Positions 58,900 through 64,000 of a stretch of DNA of 64,000 bases are shown one piece after another (positions within the stretch are counted from its first letter, which is position 1; the number at the start of each line of letters is the position of its first letter). Both the position numbers and the translations under genes were made by a program. Source of the DNA: an uncultured Prevotellaceae bacterium (GTDB lineage Bacteria > Bacteroidota > Bacteroidia > Bacteroidales > Bacteroidaceae); the NCBI GenBank assembly GCA_902801155.1, contig CADCHG010000001.1, positions 1 through 64,000 of the forward strand, written 5' to 3'. Under the pieces are notes generated by a model, which saw nothing but the letters and a program-made list of their open reading frames with translations, was not told where the DNA came from and made no database searches.

Positions 58900-60204
58900 T
58901 CAAACAACCTCTCCGTAGAGGTCAAATTCCTCTGCACCGGTTATTTTCACGTCGTAGAAGCATCCCTTGCGCAAACGACGGTTTGCAACAGGTATGAGAA
59001 CCTCCGGATCTACTTCCGGTGAACAGAACTCGGTACGACCTACATAATAGTCGCCCTCCCTTCTGTCAACGATAACCTTCATTGTCTTGCCAATCTTCTC
59101 AGCCTCTATCTCTGCGGAAATGCCTTGTTGCAGACGCATGAGTTTGCTAAGTCTTGCCTCCTTCACTTCCTTCGGAACATCATCCTCATAATGCTCTGCG
59201 CTGTATGTACCTTCCTCCTCAGAATAGGCAAAAGCACCCATTCTCTCGAAGCGAGCCCAACGAGTAAACTCCATGAGTTCCTTGAAATCCTCTTCCGTCT
59301 CACCTGGGAAACCCACCATGAGCGTTGTACGAAGATGTATGCCAGGCATAGCCTCACGCAGTTTCTCTATCAGGTGCATGGTTTCCTGCTTGGTAGTATT
59401 ACGACGCATACGGTCAAGCATTCTGTCGGAAATATGCTGAAGAGCAATATCGAGATATTTGCAGACATTATCATTACGACGCATCACGTCAAGCAGTTCC
59501 ATAGGGAACTGATTAGGATAGGCATAATGAAGTCTTATCCACTTCACACCTTTTATTTGCGCCATTTCATCGATAAGTTCGGCGATCTTACGCTTGCCGT
59601 ACAAATCAACGCCATAGTATGTAAGTTCCTGTGCAATGACCTGAAACTCCTTCACACCCTCGGCTACAAGCGCACGAACCTCATCAAGAATCTCCTCCTT
59701 CGGACGTGACACATGCTTGCCTGTAATGATCGGTATGGCACAATATGCACAATTACGGTCACATCCCTCACTTATCTTTATATAAGAATAATGTGAAGGT
59801 GTTGTGTCCTGCTTTACAGAAGCCTTCTCGTCAGCTTTCTGTGTCGGTGCAGGCAGGTCTTCAAGCAACTGCTTATAGTTGAACTTGCCGTAATACTTGT
59901 CCACCTGCGGGATTTCTGCCTCAAGTTCCTTTTGGTATCTCTGGGAAAGGCACCCCATGACGTACAATCCGGCAATCAGGCCTTCTTCACGAGCCTGAGC
60001 GAACTCAAGTATCGTGTCAATGCTTTCCTGCTTGGCATCCTCGATGAAACCGCAGGTATTTATCACAACATACTCACCCTCTACACGCTCCGCATCATGT
60101 TTACAAACAAATCCCTTACGCTGAAACAAACGCATAAGAGATTCGCTATCCACAAGATTCTTGGAACAACCAAGGGTTATGATGTCTATCTGGTTTTTCT
60201 TCAT
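58900..60204 (-). CDS. rimO: Ribosomal protein S12 methylthiotransferase
   Basis: A 434-residue radical-SAM enzyme. UPF0004 domain (ITLGCSKNLVDSESLM, VVINTCGFIEDAKQESIDTI), the radical-SAM cluster CDRNCAYCAIP at about residue 148, and a C-terminal TRAM domain. It adds a methylthio group to an Asp of S12. The GCSKNLVDSE text separates it from MiaB. It overlaps ftsY by 4 bp. Confidence 0.95.
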   Translation of the reverse strand: MKKNQIDIITLGCSKNLVDSESLMRLFQRKGFVCKHDAERVEGEYVVINTCGFIEDAKQESIDTILEFAQAREEGLIAGLYVMGCLSQRYQKELEAEIPQVDKYYGKFNYKQLLEDLPAPTQKADEKASVKQDTTPSHYSYIKISEGCDRNCAYCAIPIITGKHVSRPKEEILDEVRALVAEGVKEFQVIAQELTYYGVDLYGKRKIAELIDEMAQIKGVKWIRLHYAYPNQFPMELLDVMRRNDNVCKYLDIALQHISDRMLDRMRRNTTKQETMHLIEKLREAMPGIHLRTTLMVGFPGETEEDFKELMEFTRWARFERMGAFAYSEEEGTYSAEHYEDDVPKEVKEARLSKLMRLQQGISAEIEAEKIGKTMKVIVDRREGDYYVGRTEFCSPEVDPEVLIPVANRRLRKGCFYDVKITGAEEFDLYGEVV

Positions 60205-61154
60205 TCGCCGAATAGTGAATCAACAAACTGCCTCTTGTTAAACAGCTGAAGGTCAGTCATCTTCTCTCCAAGACCGATATACTTAACAGGCACCTTCAAC
60301 TGATCACTAATGCCTATCACCACGCCTCCCTTCGCAGTACCGTCGAGCTTGGTTATCGCCATACTTGAAATCTGAGTAACGGCAGCAAACTGCTTTGCCT
60401 GCTCAAAGGCATTCTGACCGGTGGAACCGTCAAGAACGAGCATTACCTCGTCAGGTGCGTCCGGCATGACCTTCTTCATCACGTCCTTGATTTTCTTCAG
60501 CTCGTTCATCAAACCGACCTTGTTGTGCAGACGTCCTGCAGTATCGATGATAACCACGTCAGCACCGTTTGCCTTGGCTGAGGAAATGGTGTCAAAGGCA
60601 ACAGAAGCAGGGTCAGAACCCATCTGCTGCTTGATAACAGGAAGACCTACACGCTCACCCCAGATGCAGATTTGCTCAACGGCAGCAGCACGAAATGTAT
60701 CGGCAGCACCGAGATACACCTTCTTTCCTGCCTGTTTGAACTGCCACGCAAGCTTACCGATTGTAGTGGTCTTACCCACTCCATTCACGCCAACTACGAG
60801 GATGACATACGGCTTATGGTCAGACGGGAGATCCCAATCTTCAAGGTCATTTGAATGGTTCTCGGCAAGAAGAGACGCGATCTCATCGCGCAGGATACCG
60901 TTAAGTTCCTTCGTTGAAACGTACTTGTCGCGTGCCACGCGCTTCTCGATACGCTCAATAATCTTGAGGGTAGTATCCACACCTACATCGCTTGTAATGA
61001 GCACCTCCTCAAGATCGTCAAGTACGTCGTCATCAACCTTACTCTTGCCAGCTACGACACGAGCAAGCTTGTCAAACATTCCCGTCTTGGTTTTCTCAAG
61101 ACCCTTGTCAAGCGTCTCTTTCTTTTCCTTGCTAAAAAAGCCGAAAAATCCCAT
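60201..61154 (-). CDS. ftsY: Signal recognition particle receptor FtsY
   Basis: A 317-residue GTPase with an N-terminal NG-domain helical part (about 20-95) and GTP motifs GVNGVGKTTTIGKLA, DTAGRLHNKVGLMNELKKI, TKLDGTAKGG. The acidic A domain is reduced to a short Lys-rich stretch, as in many Bacteroidota. It targets SRP-ribosome complexes to the membrane. A -7 element TAATTTTG lies at 61192-61199. Confidence 0.96.
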   Translation of the reverse strand: MGFFGFFSKEKKETLDKGLEKTKTGMFDKLARVVAGKSKVDDDVLDDLEEVLITSDVGVDTTLKIIERIEKRVARDKYVSTKELNGILRDEIASLLAENHSNDLEDWDLPSDHKPYVILVVGVNGVGKTTTIGKLAWQFKQAGKKVYLGAADTFRAAAVEQICIWGERVGLPVIKQQMGSDPASVAFDTISSAKANGADVVIIDTAGRLHNKVGLMNELKKIKDVMKKVMPDAPDEVMLVLDGSTGQNAFEQAKQFAAVTQISSMAITKLDGTAKGGVVIGISDQLKVPVKYIGLGEKMTDLQLFNKRQFVDSLFGE

Positions 61155-61191
61155 AATTTCGTTTTGTCCTTATAAAAATAAAACTTGCTTG

Positions 61192-61199
61192 CAAAATTA
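61192..61199 (-). promoter_or_regulatory. -7 element of the ftsY-rimO operon
   Basis: Minus strand TAATTTTG, 38 bp before the ftsY start; the -33 element is not clear in the A/T-rich DNA upstream. Confidence 0.55.
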
Positions 61200-61333
61200 A
61201 GAAAAAAAAATGACATTTTATTGATATAGAGACAAAAAATGCATAAAATAAGGTATTTTATAACAAAAATGAGCAATAAAAAGTATAAATTACCCAATTT
61301 CAAGGGTTAAAGTCAAAAAATTGCACATAAGAT

Positions 61334-61364
61334 TTTGAAATGTGCAGAAAAGTCTGTACCTTTG
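61334..61364 (+). promoter_or_regulatory. Promoter of the acyl-CoA ligase gene
   Basis: TTTG (61334-61337), 19 bp, TACCTTTG (61357-61364). Confidence 0.8.
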
Positions 61365-61412
61365 CACACCAAAAGGAAATTTGAGCAATTTCTATTGCGA
61401 AACACATTGAAT

Positions 61413-63068
61413 ATGGAAAATAGTTTTAACGCCTGTATAGAGGATAGCATTAAGAAGTATTGGAACTTCGATGCACTTACTGACTACAAAGGAGCTACAC
61501 TCCAATATCAGGATGTTGCCCGTAAGATAGAAAAACTACACATCCTGTTTGAAGAAAGCGGCATTCAGAGGGGTGACAAGATTGCCCTCTGCGGACGCAA
61601 TATGAGCAACTGGGCAGTAGCCTTCCTTGCCACACTCACCTACGGAGCTGTCGCAGTTCCTATCCTACACGAGTTCACAGCAGAACAGATTCATAACATC
61701 GTAAACCACTCTGAGGCAAAGCTCCTCTTCGTGGGCGATGTCGTCTCTACCCAGATTGATCCGGACAAGATGCCTGACCTTCACGGAATCGTCAACATAC
61801 CCGACTATTCCCTTATGGTCTCCCGCACCGACAAGCTCACATACGCAAGAGAGAACCTCAATCTGCTGTTCGGCCAGAAGTTCCCTAAGTTCTTCCGTAA
61901 GGAAATGGTGAACTACTACAAGGAGCAGAATCCCGATGAATTGGCACTTATCAACTACACATCAGGCACAACAGGCTTCTCAAAGGGTGTAATGATTCCT
62001 TACCGCGCCATGTGGAGCAACCTCATCTTTGCAAACGAGGCTCTCGACAAGTGTCTCCACCCTGGCGACAACACCATCAGCATCCTGCCAATGGCTCACA
62101 TGTACGGCATGGCGTTCGAGTTCATCAAGGAGTTTGCATCTGGTTGTCACATCTTCTTCCTCACACGCATCCCTTCACCAGCCGTTGTGGCTCAGGCATT
62201 TGCAGAAATCAAGCCTGTCGTCATCATCGCTGTGCCTCTGGTCATCGAGAAGATCATCAGGAAGAAAGTGCTGCCAAAGCTTGATACACCAGCCATGAAG
62301 ATACTTCTCAAGACTCCGTTAGTTTCACAAAAAGTTCGTGAAAAGATTCGTACAGAGGTCGAGAAGGCTTTCGGCGGCCGTTTCTACGAAATCATAATCG
62401 GCGGTGCAGCCTTCAATCAGGAGATTGAGCAATTCTTGCATTTCATCGGATTACCTTTCACCGTGGGATATGGTGCAACAGAGTGTGCCCCTATTATCTC
62501 ATACAACGACTGGAGCGACCACGTACCAGGCTCTTGTGGAAAGGCGGTAGTAAACATGGAGGTAAAGATTGACTCTGTCAACCCTCACAAGATTCCTGGC
62601 GAAATCCTCACTCGCGGCATGAACGTGATGCTCGGCTATTTCAAGAACGAGGAGGCAACCAAACAGGCTCTCGACGATGAAGGCTGGTACCATACTGGTG
62701 ACCTTGGTGTTATCGACTCAAGAGGCAATATCTTCATCAAGGGACGCTCAAAGAACATGCTTCTCGGAGCAAGCGGTCAGAACATCTTCCCTGAAGAGAT
62801 AGAGGACGCTCTCAACTCATTACCTCTGGTTACTGAAAGCCTCGTAGTACAGCGTGACGATAAGCTCGTAGGACTTGTATATCCTGACTTCGATGAAGCA
62901 AAGACTCAAAACCTCTCAATGGAGCAGATAAAGAAGACTATGGAGCAGAACCGCCAGACGCTTAACGAGACACAGCCAGCGTACTGCAAACTTGCTGCAA
63001 TCGAGATTCAGGAAGAGGAATTTGAGAAGACTCCGAAGAAGAGTATCAAGAGGTATCTTTACAAGTAA
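61413..63068 (+). CDS. AMP-dependent long-chain fatty acid CoA ligase
   Basis: A 551-residue adenylating enzyme from the ATG at 61413 (MENSFNACIEDSIKKYWNF); the 26 upstream codons span the promoter. The AMP-binding loop is LINYTSGTTGFSKGVM, and A5/A8 motifs are GYGATECAPIIS and DLGVIDSRGNIFIKGRSKNMLLGASGQNI. The C-terminal Lys for adenylation is in KTPKKSIKRYL. It activates fatty acids to acyl-CoA; the chain length is not certain. It is monocistronic, between a promoter and a bidirectional terminator. Confidence 0.93.
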   Translation: MENSFNACIEDSIKKYWNFDALTDYKGATLQYQDVARKIEKLHILFEESGIQRGDKIALCGRNMSNWAVAFLATLTYGAVAVPILHEFTAEQIHNIVNHSEAKLLFVGDVVSTQIDPDKMPDLHGIVNIPDYSLMVSRTDKLTYARENLNLLFGQKFPKFFRKEMVNYYKEQNPDELALINYTSGTTGFSKGVMIPYRAMWSNLIFANEALDKCLHPGDNTISILPMAHMYGMAFEFIKEFASGCHIFFLTRIPSPAVVAQAFAEIKPVVIIAVPLVIEKIIRKKVLPKLDTPAMKILLKTPLVSQKVREKIRTEVEKAFGGRFYEIIIGGAAFNQEIEQFLHFIGLPFTVGYGATECAPIISYNDWSDHVPGSCGKAVVNMEVKIDSVNPHKIPGEILTRGMNVMLGYFKNEEATKQALDDEGWYHTGDLGVIDSRGNIFIKGRSKNMLLGASGQNIFPEEIEDALNSLPLVTESLVVQRDDKLVGLVYPDFDEAKTQNLSMEQIKKTMEQNRQTLNETQPAYCKLAAIEIQEEEFEKTPKKSIKRYLYK

Positions 63069-63106
63069 AGAGTAAAGTAGATAGTGTAAAGTATAATGTA
63101 GATAGT

Positions 63107-63137
63107 AAAGGCTCACTCATATATTGGGTGAGCCTTT
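63107..63137. terminator. Bidirectional terminator
   Basis: AAAGGCTCAC (63107-63116) and GTGAGCCTTT (63128-63137) form a perfect 10-bp stem between converging genes. A GTAAAGTAGATA-type repeat precedes it (63068-63106). Confidence 0.85.
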
Positions 63138-63150
63138 TCTCATATCCAAT

Positions 63151-64000
63151 TCAAATCTTGAAATACTTCGCAATAGCAGCCTTCAAATCCTCTTGATAGC
63201 TTATTCTGCCCAGAATCGTGCCATCTGGAGAGACGAAGAAATAGCTCGGACCTGTTTCTGTTCCGTATCTCTGCTTAATGTCCTCTGCACCCTTTTTGTC
63301 ATTCCATTCATGCCAAGGATCTCTTCCGTATTTATTCGGGTCTTTACATTCTATATCCCAATAATACGGAGGATCACAATTCACCATAAGCATATCCACC
63401 TTGTCCGAATGGTTCTTGTAGAGATTATTGAGCACAGCATTTGGACGATGTTCCACACATGGCACACATGTTCTTGAATTGAATTCAAGCAAAAGAAACT
63501 TGCCATTACCATTGAATTCCGTCAGGTGATGCAGCTTACCCTGATGGTCATAAAGCACGAAATCATGCAACTTCTCGCCATTCTTTATAGGGCTGTATTT
63601 TGGCAACAGGCGTTTTTTTGCATCATAGATGTTTTGATCACGCTGTTCTTCATCCTTCGGAACTATTGCCAACAACTTAACTGCCTTTTCCCTTATTCCC
63701 TTATTTTTATTTTTACCTTCTAAAATCATGAGGGAAAGAGTACAGAGGTTGCTTGCAAAAACAGAACTATATTTTCTATCTTTCATAAATTCAATCATGT
63801 ACTCAACATATAAAGATTCTGCTTCTACTGTACTTCTGTCTCTTTTTTCTTGCAAATCCCAATATCTTGGGAGCTTCTCATCCAAATATGCGCGATATTC
63901 ATTTGCCTCGATTTGTTTTGGATTGTCACTCTTCACATACCAATGTGAAGGATGAACTCCAACACCTGTTATAGTAGCCTTTGAGCCAGGAGAAACATAG
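63151..64000 (-). CDS. TlpA-like thioredoxin-family protein (5' end outside the window)
   Basis: The frame stays open to the end of the window, so the start is beyond base 64000; a GTG at 63936 is internal. The visible 283 residues begin YVSPGSKATITGVGVHPSHWYVKSDNPKQIE, a DUF4369-like N-terminal segment. A helical middle follows, then a thioredoxin fold with active site LLLEFNSRTCVPCVEHRP and a cis-Pro region TGPSYFFVSPDGTILG. Such proteins are exported and handle disulfide or cytochrome maturation in Bacteroidota; the specific role is unknown. Confidence 0.85.
   Translation of the reverse strand, partial: YVSPGSKATITGVGVHPSHWYVKSDNPKQIEANEYRAYLDEKLPRYWDLQEKRDRSTVEAESLYVEYMIEFMKDRKYSSVFASNLCTLSLMILEGKNKNKGIREKAVKLLAIVPKDEEQRDQNIYDAKKRLLPKYSPIKNGEKLHDFVLYDHQGKLHHLTEFNGNGKFLLLEFNSRTCVPCVEHRPNAVLNNLYKNHSDKVDMLMVNCDPPYYWDIECKDPNKYGRDPWHEWNDKKGAEDIKQRYGTETGPSYFFVSPDGTILGRISYQEDLKAAIAKYFKI

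Overview
The window looks like a chromosomal segment of a Prevotellaceae member (Bacteroidota), probably gut Prevotella/Segatella. The taxonomic call is inference. It rests on many promoters of the Bacteroidota form TTTG-N19/20-TAnnTTTG, an ECF sigma/anti-sigma/outer-membrane-receptor trio, a NUDIX-type AraR arabinose regulon, DUF4296 and LysM-tailed HU proteins, and a KDO8P-like DAHP synthase fused to chorismate mutase. No phage, integrase, transposase or CRISPR array was seen.

Layout. 1-6.1 kb: repeat-rich DNA, a membrane LytTR regulator, a small orphan ORF, then an ECF sigma/anti-sigma/receptor operon. 6.2-15.5 kb: accessory genes (PPOX-like flavoprotein, TfoX-N-like protein, nitroreductase lipoprotein, GH43, guanine deaminase-like enzyme, double-FMN flavocytochrome-like reductase, GH2) with one candidate small RNA. 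15.6-21.4 kb: leuA-leuC-leuD-cimA operon preceded by a leucine/isoleucine leader-peptide attenuator; leuB is not in the cluster. 21.4-22.4 kb: about 1 kb of nested palindromic repeats. 22.4-33.8 kb: arabinose/pentose regulon galM-SSS transporter-araR-araD-araA-araB-tkt-rpiB. 33.9-38.7 kb: HAD phosphatase, unknown protein, candidate ncRNA, Cys-rich secreted protein, two paralogous outer-membrane barrels, a TonB-C protein.

38.9-43.4 kb: pheA-aminotransferase-aroG/chorismate mutase-tyrA operon, preceded by an attenuator whose leader peptide is a run of Tyr and Phe. 43.5-49.8 kb: a candidate small RNA, secreted orphans, a short ComEC, an FAD protein. 49.8-50 kb: two identical tRNA-Asp genes. 50-57 kb: ileS-DksA-like-lspA-DUF4296-recR-small membrane protein-GNAT operon. 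57-61 kb: ftsY-rimO and HU followed by a membrane-spanning HU-LysM protein. 61.4-64 kb: acyl-CoA ligase and a partial TlpA-like protein.

The most notable material is non-coding. There are two ribosome-mediated attenuators with matching architecture, three candidate small RNAs with textbook promoters and terminators, a family of intergenic cassettes that fill gaps inside operons from stop codon to start codon, and a second class of palindromes whose arms are built from locus-specific short tandem repeats, sometimes around a shared GCTTTAGCTTGATGAG core. Among proteins, the membrane-tethered HU-LysM fusion and apparent in-frame deletions in an ECF sigma factor and TyrA stand out.
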